From positions 2,852,001 through 2,916,000 of the forward strand of contig JAPNXP010000005.1 of the NCBI GenBank assembly GCA_028753945.1: 64,000 bases of DNA, given 5' to 3'. Of the stretch, positions 45,481-55,800 are shown in pieces. Each line of letters opens with the position of its first letter. Position 1 is the first letter of the stretch. The notes below the pieces were generated by a model. The model searched no databases and was not told where the DNA came from. It worked only from the letters and a program-made list of their open reading frames with translations. The position numbers and the translations under genes are program-made. The stretch comes from Hexactinellida sp. DTS-2022 (lineage: Eukaryota; Porifera; Hexactinellida).

Positions 45481-46010
45481 CCAGCAAGTGAAATTGAAAT
45501 TATAAACTGACTCAGATATCATAGCACTAGGTACAGTTTTCGTTATATTAACACCCTTCAAAAAACTCACACTCTCAGGTCAAATACAGCTATGTACTAA
45601 TTTAGCATTACCATTCTGTAACGAAGTTTTTTGTACAATTGATTCCGATAACGTAATACAAGTTAATAATTTAAATGAACTAGCTCCATCGTTAACATTT
45701 TATATTCCAGGCGATGGAAATTGTTTGTTCTCCAGCCTATCATATTTAGTAACTGGTAGTATTGACTAGTTACAAAATACGAGTATTACTAACAGATAAT
45801 ATAATAGGTAAGCTTGACGAATCATGTATGAAATGTATTCAATATAAATTCCCCTTAACTTTTCGAAATACAAAAGAATATGTAAATAAATCCCGATACA
45901 CCTACATCGAATAATGAAGGTTCATGTTATATAAAACATACAGTGTTGGATTACATCATATTACATCTGATAATTTATCTAATTTTAATTTAATAAAATA
46001 ATAAAAATAA
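45481..46010 (+). pseudogene. OTU-type cysteine protease fragment
   Basis: An open stretch includes VQVNNLNELAPSLTFY and then IPGDGNCLFSSLSYLVTGS (about 45707-45760). The D-G-N-C-L-F-x-x-L-S block is the catalytic Cys region of OTU deubiquitinases. Coding-like sequence continues, with a break, through KLDESCMKCIQYKFPLTF to about 45910. OTU domains occur in host proteins and as cargo of several invertebrate mobile elements. No neighbouring domain allows a choice. About two breaks. Confidence 0.55.
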
Positions 46011-46330
46011 AAATACACAAAAATTCAAAAAATACAAACATATCTATAAAAAGTATAAAAAGAAAAAAAACGTCCGCATCTCCCCTTTAAGGTGTGTAAT
46101 TTTTGGCCAAATCCAATTATAGGAAGGGCCTCAAAATTTGATTTGATCTGTGTCCAGAGTCCGTTGAATACTGCGCTTATAGAAATATATAATCTAAAGT
46201 AAATAGATGTTCAACTTTGCCAAGCTATTTCATAGGAATATTGATATTTTTTTGAAATATTTTGACATAAGAAACGTCCCATAGTCACAAACATGTATGC
46301 AAAGTTTTAAGTTCAATTTCGAAAAATTGT
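46011..46330. other. AT-rich spacer
   Basis: Nothing recognised apart from A-rich runs at 46010-46070. Confidence 0.35.
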
Positions 46331-46354
46331 TGTCAAATAAATTTTTTTAGTGCT

Positions 46355-46664
46355 GTTGCATGATATTTTGAGACGCCTATGTGATACACTCTATACACCA
46401 TGGATGTGCTATTACAAATTATACAGTGATATTTTGAGACGCTATAAAAGCAAATTTTGACTAATTTTTACTTTTTATTATTAATTAAGAATAATATAAT
46501 TTTGAGACCCGTGAGATTTTGAGACACTACTATAAAAGTAATTTTCTACTTATTAAAATATAACTTTTTATCATGAATTTAAGATTCTTACAATTTTGAG
46601 ACGATAGTATAGATAAACCATAGAGACATAGATGTGATTGCTATATATTGTTTTGAGACACTAA
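46355..46664. repeat. Degenerate tandem repeat, ATTTTGAGACGCT unit
   Basis: The word (A)TTTTGAGACRCT followed by 'ataaaag'-like sequence recurs about five times, near 46363, 46432, 46512, 46593 and 46652, with a period of roughly 60-80 bp. Confidence 0.7.
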
Positions 46665-46802
46665 TACAGTGGAACCTCTATAAGTGGGGAGCATGGGACG
46701 GGGAAAATTTCAATTGCCCCCCATTCCCCGGTTATAAAATTCAATTGGAAAAACATTATATATGCTATATTATACAAAGTATTCATATAACACACACATT
46801 AA

Positions 46803-47672
46803 GGAGATAGAGGCGTAGATTAATGTATATTAATAAATGATCAAAAATTCTTGTTTAAGCATTCCAACTATACTTTGAAATGGTATCTATCCAAATCCGA
46901 AAGAAAAATTTGATTCGGACATTTTTTAAACCTTTTTTGAGGTCACCAAAGGTCAAAATCATAGTCTTATAAAATAATATTGCTATAGAATAGTGAATAA
47001 TTGTAAATTCATGAAAAATGATATATTTTATTTTAACCACTCCTAGCTATACTTTGACATGGTATCTATCCAAATCCGAAAGAAAATTTGATTCGGACAT
47101 TTTTTTTTACCTTTTCGACGTCACTAAAGGTCAAAATCACCGTCATTTTGTACAAACACATTCCGTAAGAATTTCCGGATAGTGACCATTGTATAGCTCG
47201 CATATCTCCAAAAGTATAAGTCGGAGAGAAAAAAACTATCCCTCAAAAATGAGCCTTGTCAGTTGTTCTTGGGATTTTGCCGTGTCGATTTTCAACTTTA
47301 ATACAAAGTTTTAGAGTTAATAATTTTATAATGCCAAATTTCCGATAAAATCGAGTGATTATTTGAAAATCTATAGAAAAAAAGAATCAAATCGATATAG
47401 AAAATTCTGTGTGGCAAAATCCCAAGTACTAATGTAGTAGAGTTAAACTTGCACTATAATAGAACTTGCGCCAAATAGAGTAAATAGCTAGAATTTATAT
47501 TGACTAGTATGGATTCACTATTAGGCTAAACTTTGACTATGAATATCTAATTCAAATTTTTCGATTTTTGAAATTCTGAGCATCTATGTCCTTCTTAGAA
47601 TTACTAGTACTGTTCAAAAATACAATAATATTTAGGGGTCATCGGGTGTCGAAAATCTACGCCCCTATCTCC
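46803..47672. mobile_element. TTAA-targeted element, GGAGATAGAGG family
   Basis: 870 bp, tips GGAGATAGAGGCGTAGATT and AATCTACGCCCCTATCTCC, flanked by TTAA (46799-46802 and 47673-47676). The empty site 'acacattaatgcacg' is preserved in the copy at 61010-61027. Two 'ggtatctatccaaatccgaaag' segments about 190 bp apart (22 bases, each starting GGTATCTATCC) show an internal duplication. No ORF. Confidence 0.92.
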
Positions 47673-48157
47673 TTAATGCACGTTCTAGTTATTATTTGTA
47701 TATTATGACAATTTAGTTAACTGCTGATCTACACTAGGTGATTTCTTCTAAAAACATCGGAGTAGATCAATCGAAAATATTTTTTCTGTAGAACTTTAGA
47801 GTCGATTTATTGGAAATATTGTATTATTTTATAAGAATCATGTTAGGATTTGTCCATTACCCCCATTTATGGAGGTTGTTTTGTATGCAGATAAAAACTC
47901 CTTGAAATTTATGGTCCCCCATTCCCCACTTCCCCGCTTATAGAGGTTCATTTGTATGGATATATACGAATATGGTAAAAAAATTCCACACTTATGGAGG
48001 TTCCCCATTTATAGAGACCCCACTCACTGGCGCCCAACTTGCCATTCTGGGATGGGGCCCCCATCTCGAGATTTTTCCTGGGATGGGAATGTATGGATTC
48101 CCATCCCGAGAATCTGTCGAATGGAGGAAATCTGCGATTACTTACAAACACAATTAA

Positions 48158-48750
48158 GGAGATGGAATGTCGATTTCAGGAAATCAACTATGGCAACATT
48201 TAATCTATTACTATTTCTAAATATACTGTAAGATGCTATCTATCCAAATCCGAAAGAAAAATTTAATTCTGACATTTCTTTAACCTTTTGACGCCACTAG
48301 AGGTCAAAATCGCAGACATTTTGTAAAAAATAATCCGCAAAATTTCCTGGGAGTGACCTTTGAATACCATAGCATATCTCAAAATGCATAAGTCGTGGAG
48401 CGAAATCTTTCCCTAAAAAATGATCCTTATTAGTTGTTCTTGTGATTATGCCGTGTCGATTTTCAACTTTAATACAAAGTTATAGAGTTAATAATTATAT
48501 AATGCCAAAATTCTCATAAAATCGAGATATTATTTGAAAATCTATAGAATAAAGAATTTAATCTATATCGTAAATTCTGTGTGGCATAATTACTTCTAAT
48601 AATATAGTAGAGTTAAACTTGCACTTATAATAGAACTTCCGCCAAATAGAGTAAATAGCTAGAATTTATATTGACGAGTATGGATTCATTATTAGGCTAT
48701 TTTAAACTATTGATATCTAATTTAAATTTTAAATTTAGAGAATTGTGGTT
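48158..48750. repeat. Truncated TTAA-type repeat
   Basis: Begins GGAGATGGAATGTCGATTTC after TTAA and runs parallel to 47040-47560 ('ctatccaaatccgaaag', 'gccgtgtcgattttcaac'). The right end is missing. It has diverged visibly from the intact element. Confidence 0.7.
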
Positions 48751-48766
48751 ATGCTGTTATATATAA

Positions 48767-48907
48767 CATAGGCGTAGCACGCGGTCCGGCTGGTCCGGCG
48801 CCGGACCAGTTTTAATTTATTCTACTATATTATATAGGAGGGTCCGGTTATGGCCGGACCACTTTAATGTTTGGCCGGAGAGTTTTCAGAGCCGTGCGAC
48901 GCCCGTG
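48767..48907 (+). mobile_element. Short GGTCCGG-rich MITE, copy 2
   Basis: Starts CATAGGCGTAGCACGCGG and ends GCGACGCCCGTG. Closely matches the inverted copy at 237-381. Confidence 0.75.
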
Positions 48908-49135
48908 TTTTCCTATTAAATATTAGCACAAATCAAGGGAGTCCCCATCCCGACATTTTGGAAACTTGGGCGCCACTGCCACTTATAGAGGTTGCACTGT
49001 ATATAACAATTTCTGGCTTGATTACCTGTTTTGAACGTCTCACTATTTTGTATTCTATTTGCAATTTTTATCCCTTTTTAATTAACTTAATTACTGATAA
49101 TTATAGCAAGTTATCCCAGTAACCCAATTTCCAAT

Positions 49136-49336
49136 CAGTAAATTATCCAGGATAGCGAGACGCTCCTTTTGGAGATGATTTAGGAAAAAATAATTAGGAG
49201 CGCGAAAAATTAATTAGGAGCGCGAAAAATTGGAAACTTCTCCTATACCTTAACATTAATTTGTGATTTAAGCGTGTGAAAATTGGATCAGACTAGTTTG
49301 GAGCGTATTATTTACAAATGTCTGTATAATACACTG
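49136..49336. mobile_element. hAT-type MITE, ATTATCCAGG family, copy 2
   Basis: Starts CAGTAAATTATCCAGG and ends TGTATAATACACTG, with a perfect 8-bp duplication TTTCCAAT (49128-49135 and 49337-49344). Contains a local duplication of 'aattaggagcgcgaaaaatt'. Copy 1 is nested at 29817-29999. Confidence 0.93.
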
Positions 49337-49344
49337 TTTCCAAT

Positions 49345-50405
49345 GTATATATAATTTTGACTAGTTTTTCCTAATCTAATAATTTCCCAATTCAGCATAT
49401 GGTTATAATACTTAACTAATAATTACAGGGACACAACTTTATTTTAGCAATCTGTTTGCCCGCGCTACGCGCGTTCTTACAACTTAACTCGGGCTTGCGG
49501 CCCTCGCTTGTATTTAAAGCAGATACCTTTTCAAATTAAATGCCGGTTATTAATGTATGTACATGATTGAGCTCAAACTGATTCTAGGAGCCTATAAAAA
49601 TGTCGGTTATGTAACGAAAAATTAACAAAATTATATACCCCCTCCCTTACGCTTTTTGCCATTTTGTAATAAAAAAGGATGGGCTGTAATACTTACCCCT
49701 TGAGCATTACTTAAAATTAATAGGCCCTATACACAGGTTGATTATATTACGGGGAATCATATGGGTAATATTTAGGTGACCGCTAGTGACACACGTAACA
49801 GTAATGCTATTGTTTCAGAGTAGGGCTGTGCCCCAAAGCTGTCAATTATATCCGTGAGCCCCAGCCATAGGTATATACGTGTAAGGACAGAGCAATAAAT
49901 TGGGAAATACTAATCAGCGCCTGTATTGTTTAATATTTATGCTAATTATAACTGACAATTTTCTAGATATTAAAATTTGAGGCCCATTGAGAAAAATTAG
50001 AAGCCCATTTTGGGCCTCTAATTTGCCTTAAAAAAAACACTGGATATTAGTATATTGTATAAACTTCATTTTGCAAACACTTGGACATAAACAGAAAAGT
50101 AGATTGTCTCATATCTCTAAAACCAACCAAATTAGACCGTGAAAACTTTACCACACAAGTACTTATGAATCGTGAATCCGTTTGGGGAAATTTATGCTGC
50201 TTCTGCTATTCTTGATGCCGATGTCTACGTTGCCAATAACTTCTAGTCTTTTACAGAAGGAAAGACTCAGTAATTCGCGAGGTGCGTTGGAGTTTGCACA
50301 GAGCCACATATAACCCATCCTTTATATCCAAAACTATTTCGATCAATATCTACCTGTCGTATCAATGCTGAACACGAATACAAGACTTATGGAACAACTT
50401 CAGAT
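49345..50405. other. Intergenic sequence with degraded repeats
   Basis: Includes a hairpin-like 'gcccgcgctacgcgcg' at 49458 and, near 49916-50041, a probable MITE (CAGCGCCTG to AAAACACTG) with flanks ATACTAAT and ATATTAGT matching at 6 of 8. No coding sequence. Confidence 0.4.
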
Positions 50406-50598
50406 TACAGTTCAAACCGGTTTTTTCTAACCATTTCTTTTCAGATAAAATTAGTACTAAGAAAAAACCGATAGTTAGAAAAAACCGATGAAAAATACAG
50501 TATAGTTGGAATTTCTTACAAAAGATTGCATTACTAATAGTTAGAATAAACCGATAAGTTAGAATAACCCGAGTTAGAATAAACCGGTTTCGACTGTA
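50406..50598. mobile_element. TA-flanked MITE, CAGTTCAAACCGG family, copy 2
   Basis: Ends TA-CAGTTCAAACCGGTTTT and AAACCGGTTTCGACTG-TA. Differs from copy 1 (27900-28089) by only a few bases, so these two moved or were copied recently. Confidence 0.92.
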
Positions 50599-51955
50599 TG
50601 TCCAAAATAAATATCTTCGCCAAAAAAGAGAATTTCATTATATCGATTTCTTTGACTATAGTATAGTCAAATATAAAGATGTCCGGACCATTGAACTTCG
50701 TTATAAGCGGATTTATAGCCGACTTGGAGTTCACTGTATTACTGGTTAATTTCATAGTTTGAGTAATTTAGTGTAACTTAACCTATTTTCCTTTGAGAGT
50801 TTTTTTGTACACTGGGAACCACATTATCAGGGCGCATCAATGAGATGCTCATTTTGTTATGTCGTTACACACATACGAACGAAGGGTAATTTAATCAAAA
50901 ATGGGGGCCGATTGAATGGCTATAGATGTGCGGTTTCCACTGTATGGCGGCTGTTTGGGTAAAAGAAGGAGGCCCCAAAATAAGAATTGGTTAATACAAT
51001 AAAAACTGATTGAAAAATTAGTTTACCTTTTACTTATCTTATAAATATATGTATATCTCTTTCTAAACATTCGCCTAGTACATTTAGAATGAAGTTAATC
51101 GTTGTGATTATTTCTATACCCAATATAATTGGTAGGATAGTAACCATAAGTCGTAAGAAATCAAGGGCTATTAGATTATTGAAATTCATGAGAAATTAAA
51201 AGGTTTAAACATTTTAAAAATTGTTTTATTTCACAACAACAAATTTTGTATAAAATATTTTGTTTATATTATTTGTTAATTAATCGTAATCAGATAAGAT
51301 AGTGTTGGCTATTGGCGTAAATGACACTGTGTATTATAATTTCGTATGTTAGTTATACAAAGTTAATAACTACTGTAGTATAAGTAATAGCTAACAAATT
51401 TAACTAATTTAAATGCTACGTGTACTACTTTATTTGCTCTGGTTTCATTTTTGGGAAGTGGGAAGGGGAGAGGAGGAAGTGGGAGGAGGAGATGAGGTGG
51501 AGGGGAGAAGGGAGATTTTGACATTAAGGAGGATCCTACTGGGGAGGAGGAGGGGGTGGAATTGGGGTTTTATAATATTTTTTGTATTAAAATTCTTAGT
51601 TAGTTTATGAATTTATTAGTGTGTTTTATTTAATTAATTTAGTATATTTATTCTGTTTGTTTGTAATACGTAGTAGTTTTTGTATCTTATATATTAAATC
51701 ACAATGATTTTTTGTTTTGTTTGTTCAGAATTGATTGAGGAACTGGTAAGAGATACAGGCTTGAAATTTGGCAGGAGGGTGGGAAATAGTGTATCTAGAA
51801 ACAAGTTCTAATATCTAAGAAAAATATTCACATCTTCCCTTCCTTAAAGGTGACAAAACCTTTAGCCTATTAAATTCGAGGTTTTTCCAGTATGGATTAG
51901 CAGCTAGCGTCAATTACTAGTATAAAAGGATTTTAGTGTCTCTATCAATTGTTGA
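50599..51955. other. Intergenic sequence with a purine tract
   Basis: At 51455-51560 one strand is almost pure purine (for example 'ggaggaagtgggaggagg'). An ORF across it is only low-complexity sequence. Short MITE-like ends ('gttcactgtatt', 'tttccactgtatgg') lie near 50730 and 50930, unpaired. Confidence 0.45.
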
Positions 51956-52675
51956 GGTTAAATTACCCCACGTGAATGAAAGTTCTTGTATTAATCTGTA
52001 ATTGTGAGAAATATATACCTATACGATACAAATCAATAAACCAAAAAGAAAATGTCCCTATCTATTATACTTTTTATTTTTTGTCGGTTTCAAAATTTGG
52101 CTAATACAAATCTCCCATAGGGCGATTTCCAAAAGTGGTGGTAGATATTATGCGGTAATTTGGCAATGCGGCCATCAATGTTTGTTATCAGAATCAATAT
52201 TTAAAGATTATAAGCGTAAGGAGTTGGTAGACGGTTTACATTTTTGAATTATGACTTGGAATTTTTTTTATCAAGCATTTAATCAAATTTCGCATAAAAA
52301 GATGACCTTTTTATTCATTTTTTGGTTTCAAAAGGTCGCAATATTTTTTATTTAGATCTTATCAAAATTCTAAACCTCCCACCAACCGCCCATAACGATG
52401 ATCTATCTGATAGATCACACAGTACAGGTCTTTAGCAAATAATGATCTTGCAAACCACACACTTATCAGGTTGAGTCTGAAAAAATCCCCCTATGGGACT
52501 TTTGTATTAGCATAATATTGCAAGCCCAATAATTTCGAATTTATAGAAGATAATTAGATTTCGTTTTCAGTTTCGATATAGCTATAATGTCTTCCATCAT
52601 ATATGTGAAATTCAAACTCCCACCTTCAAAACTAAATTCATGTGTTTTTTTGGGTGAATCTGCCGTAATTTAACC
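51956..52675. mobile_element. TTAA-targeted MITE, GGTTAAATTA family, copy 2
   Basis: 720 bp, same orientation and near-identical layout to 18770-19488. Right flank TTAA (52676-52679); the left flank is TTGA, one change from the expected target. Confidence 0.9.
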
Positions 52676-53427
52676 TTAAGTGTGGGTTATAGAATGCCTA
52701 TCTGAGACTGTGATTTAATTGGTCGAGAGGAAGTTCATTCATCAAATCAGTCATTTGTGTTCCGTGTGTCTATCCATACATTTCTAACATTCCATTGTTT
52801 CTATTTGATTATTACCAATCAATTCAATAACTTCTCCACAGCCCAAAGTCAGGGGTCCACAGAGTTGTACAGTTCCTTAGTGATATTTAATTAATTTTCT
52901 ATTTGGAGTTGGTATATTATTACACACGGACATGCGTTAACGTGCTAAGTACTCAATATCATGAAATGTAGTGTGAGGGCCTCTAATTGTTGGGGTGAGG
53001 CCTCTAATTGTTGGTAGGGCCCTCTAAGCAATTCCTTAAAAAAAACACTGCTAATATCCCTGAAATTTTGAAAGCAATAGCTGAACGACTTCCTGTCGAA
53101 TAAATTCAAGATTAGCCCGAACAAAGTATTTTGAGATATGAAGGTTTAAAGTTTTTTGAATTAAATCCACTATTACTAGATGTTAAACGTAAAGTGACAA
53201 ATGGAAAACGATAATAATCTTTCCTTAAATTTATTTTTAACAACTTCCTATTTCTTCACGAAGTATCAAATAAGCCATCCCGATGTTTTAGAAAAGTAAT
53301 ACTAGATAATTCTTATTACAATAGGTTCTATTGCTATTACTATTACTATTACATCCTATTTGAAACACTATTAATTATTACTATTACTATTACTTCTAAA
53401 ATGTAATCGTTACTAATACAATTACTA
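52676..53427. other. Intergenic sequence ending in a TTACTATTA array
   Basis: At 53325-53450 there is a degenerate (TTACTA) microsatellite. It runs into 'atcccaggcctg', which may be the end of a small element. 'ggcctctaattgttgg' is duplicated at 52980-53020. No coding sequence. Confidence 0.45.
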
Positions 53428-53558
53428 TTACATATTACTATTATCCCAGGCCTGATCTGGCTTATCTTTACACAATGGACAAGAGAATTGTGCTTTGTAG
53501 TTAAACTCGGCCATTCTTAGATAGCATTCCAAGCAGTGTGATAATGTGATATTGCAAC
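53428..53558 (-). CDS. Four-exon gene with RING-like end, exon 4 (last)
   Basis: After the acceptor AATTAAG|GT the frame reads CNITLSHCLECYLRMAEF, then SCPLCKDKPD. The H-C-x-x-C followed 15 residues later by C-x-x-C is a zinc-binding, RING-like half. The split codon A+GT gives Ser. The last few codons and the TAA (53430-53428) fall in the TTACTATTA array at 'caggcctgggat', so the original C-terminus may have been replaced by an inserted repeat. Confidence 0.45.
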
Positions 53559-53711
53559 CTTAATTTATTAATAATGACATAAGTTAGTAAGTAAGAATTT
53601 TCATAACAAAATATGATTAGTGATAACTTATAAATTAAAATCTTGGACAATTGTAAAATAATTACCTTACATATCCATATAATGTAGTCCTGGATTTGGT
53701 CATCAGCTCAC

Positions 53712-53821
53712 TGTATTCGTACAACAATCCATAGTGTAAATAGCGGTTGTTTATGTTAAGTAGTAAGTTGTTTTGTCTTTCAAACACTGCTTTACAACGA
53801 AAGGGGCCATTACACTTGGAA
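53712..53821 (-). CDS. Four-exon gene with RING-like end, exon 3
   Basis: Acceptor CATACAG|TT, donor TACA|GTGAGC. Encodes SKCNGPFRCKAVFERQNN, then a stretch with NNRYLHYGLLYEY. Two cysteines here (C-x5-C) could supply the first half of the zinc cluster. An alternative longer exon ending at GTAAGG or GTAATT stays open, but its phase does not fit exon 4. Phases in and out agree with neighbours. Confidence 0.45.
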
Positions 53822-53909
53822 CTGTATGCTAAAGTAATTGAATCATTTCAAAAATATATGCTTTATTGTTACAATAGAGTGGATCTATTTTTAATGCATT
53901 ATATATATG

Positions 53910-54061
53910 TACAGTGGACCTACTAGTTAATAATAACGACCACCCAAGGGGCTGACCAAAATTACCGTAATGTACAGGTGATCGTTATATACAGGTTGAT
54001 TATGCGGGAATTCATGTGGACCTATTCTATCTAGGTGGCAGTTATAGCTGGTTCTACTGTA
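53910..54061. mobile_element. TA-flanked MITE in intron 2
   Basis: Ends TA-CAGTGGACCTACTAG and AGCTGGTTCTACTG-TA, about 152 bp. It resembles the pogo-type MITEs elsewhere. It sits in the intron between exons 2 and 3 of the - strand gene. Confidence 0.7.
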
Positions 54062-54081
54062 TTATATACCTTTATGGTCTT

Positions 54082-54537
54082 CATGGGCGTTAACTTCGTC
54101 AAAATACCCATGGTGCCACTCAGGCTTTCATCCAGACATAATTTCCCGCGCGCCTAGATTTAGTTTGAGCTCGCTCACACGCGCCTAAATTACTCATTTT
54201 GTATTACGTCTATGGAAGCATCTATCGAATTTCACGCGCCTAGAAATATTGCCTTCCAAATTCACGCGCCTCCAGGCGCGCTGCATACGCCTGGAAGAAC
54301 CTTGGTGCCACTACACTTTTTTCTTCCCTAATTATATATTTTTCTGAAAAACTATTTCATTTTGTGTTGTGTCTTAATTTTTTGTTTCGAAAAATTATTT
54401 AGCCGACATCTGCTAAAGTAAGTTTGTGGCGTTAATTTCGGTTTGAAAATGCTAGGGTACCAGGCACCTTTGGCACCATGGCATCACAGCCGCCAGGGTG
54501 CAAGGCACCCGCTGCACACCCCAAGTTTACGCCCCTG
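54082..54537. mobile_element. hAT-type MITE in intron 2, with nested MITE
   Basis: Tips CATGGGCGTTAACTTCG and AAGTTTACGCCCCTG, with a perfect 8-bp duplication ATGGTCTT (54074-54081 and 54538-54545). It carries the CAGGCTTTC MITE at 54121-54304. Confidence 0.9.
54121..54304. mobile_element. hAT-type MITE, CAGGCTTTCATCCAG family, copy 3 (nested)
   Basis: Starts CAGGCTTTCATCCAG and ends CTGGAAGAACCTTG, with a perfect 8-bp duplication GTGCCACT (54113-54120 and 54305-54312). Very similar to copy 1 at 11918-12102. Confidence 0.94.
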
Positions 54538-54570
54538 ATGGTCTTTGTACTCCAAAAAAAATATAAATAC

Positions 54571-54742
54571 AGTATTATGCCAATTCTTTCAAGAGTTAAT
54601 ACGTTTTCTGTATTGAATGGATAACCTTGTGCACAATGTTGATTTTCTGGTATGAGAAGAGCTGGTAATTTAAATCCTTGAGAGAGTTGCCGACTATACA
54701 CAGAATTAAGTTTTTCATCAATGGTTAGAGGTATCGTTAGCG
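54571..54742 (-). CDS. Four-exon gene with RING-like end, exon 2
   Basis: Acceptor GTAGGTAG|CG, donor ATACT|GTATTT. Encodes LTIPLTIDEKLNSVYSRQ, then GFKLPALLIPENQHCAQGY and VLTLERIGII. The composition is that of an ordinary globular protein and no copy is seen elsewhere in the window. The exon is 172 bp, entering in phase 1 and leaving in phase 2; both agree with the flanking exons. I do not recognise the family. Confidence 0.5.
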
Positions 54743-55080
54743 CTACCTACGACTTCTCATGACTGTGACGTCATGGGTAAAATCAATACCTGTTACGATG
54801 TCAATTCAATTAGTATATCAGTTCCTTTACCTCACTGTATAGTATATGAAAAATAACTAACATCATTGATTTCATTCTTAAACTTGTCTATATTCAATGA
54901 AAACATATATAGCGTTGCTATGTAATATAAGCCATAGATATATCTAGTAGAAAATCATGATAACATGAAACACTTTGTCTTTACTTCATAACTCGTCAAA
55001 TCAATATGCATTCAACTTGCGTGGCCGAGAAAATAACCAATATTATCTAAATTTATATTATTCATTAGGAATTCAAAAAT

Positions 55081-55320
55081 TTAGGTCAATTTTTCGATGG
55101 AATTTCCAAATTTTTGAGAAATGTGGCCATACAACCTTTCGAAATTAGAATAAAGTATGGCAACGCTCTGAACGTTATTTAGGTTTATATATAAACTACA
55201 TCTCCCAGAAATTTCAAGTTGATATGATAAATAATCACGGAGTTCTCTAGCTTTTTCCACAGCCGGTATTAGAAAATATTTTTGTGGAGAAGTGGGTTTA
55301 GAAGGCCACAATAGTGGCAC
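55081..55320 (-). CDS. Unrecognised ORF inside intron 1
   Basis: A 79-aa ORF including SGRCSLYINLNNVQSVAIL and ERLYGHISQKFGNSIEKLT. It borders repeat R1, and nothing joins it in phase to the exons on either side. Probably a remnant of the repeat rather than an exon. Confidence 0.2.
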   Translation of the reverse strand: MPLLWPSKPTSPQKYFLIPAVEKARELRDYLSYQLEISGRCSLYINLNNVQSVAILYSNFERLYGHISQKFGNSIEKLT

Positions 55321-55800
55321 AAACCTTCAATACTTCTGACAGAAAATGGTTTGAAGATAATTGGAGCAGTTCATATTCCTCGAAAACGATTACTGTTAGT
55401 GTTAGCATGTTAGAGCTAAGCTCTTGCACAACTCTGATTTTCATGATCGATGGTTTGTGATGGTCACATGACACCTCCATATATGGGCATGGGCTTCTTA
55501 GCATGGTAACTATTTGGAAAATAGTCCAATTTGTTATTCCAATGATATATGCATGATATATTGATGTGAATAATCGATTAGAGCTAAGCTCTGCTTTCTC
55601 TAGTTTATGAGATACAAAATTGCTGAATCATCAAAATGTGGCACATATCCATGCCCATATATGGTCATTTGATAAAACGTGGCGTCTGAGGGTCACAAAA
55701 TGTATTAGGGACGCATAGGAAGTCGTGTATTGCGAGCCTTTTTCACTAGTACATTGTAATTCTAGGTGCACGGGAGTCTGAGAAATGTATTCAGAGGGAG
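55321..55800. repeat. Dispersed repeat R1, copy 2
   Basis: Shares 'gttagagctaagctct', 'gacacctccatatatgggca' and 'tattgcgagc' with 1480-2435 and 58030-58330. Uninterrupted, so it shows the site used by the MITE at 1633. No ends or ORF recognised. Confidence 0.6.

Larger units (their letters stand above)
48021..48978. mobile_element. hAT-type MITE split by later insertions
   Basis: Left tip CACTGGCGCCCAA at about 48023 and right tip TTGGGCGCCACTG ending about 48978. The first 130 bp match 32005-32137. A TTAA at 48154-48157 is followed by a repeat related to the GGAGATAGAGG family (48158 to about 48750), then the GGTCCGG MITE (48767-48907). The flanks are 'gaccccact' and 'ccacttat', matching the joined site in the 61-kb copy. 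Confidence 0.65.
46665..49001. mobile_element. Pogo-type MITE, CAGTGGAACCTC family, copy 1, heavily interrupted
   Basis: Ends TA-CAGTGGAACCTCTATAAG and CTTATAGAGGTTGCACTG-TA. The intact copy at 60883-61371 is about 489 bp, while this one spans 2.3 kb. The difference is a TTAA element (46803-47672) and a second nest (about 48021-48978) holding part of a hAT-type MITE, another TTAA-type repeat and the GGTCCGG MITE. Confidence 0.88.

Noticed and set aside
47948-48231. Apparent protein similarity HPRKNLEMGAPSQN to the block at 31765-32253
   Set aside because: It is nucleotide identity of one short repeat read in frame at two places, not a conserved protein.
51413-51610. 65-aa ORF over the purine tract
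   Set aside because: Low-complexity Arg/Gly/Glu sequence from GA repeats.
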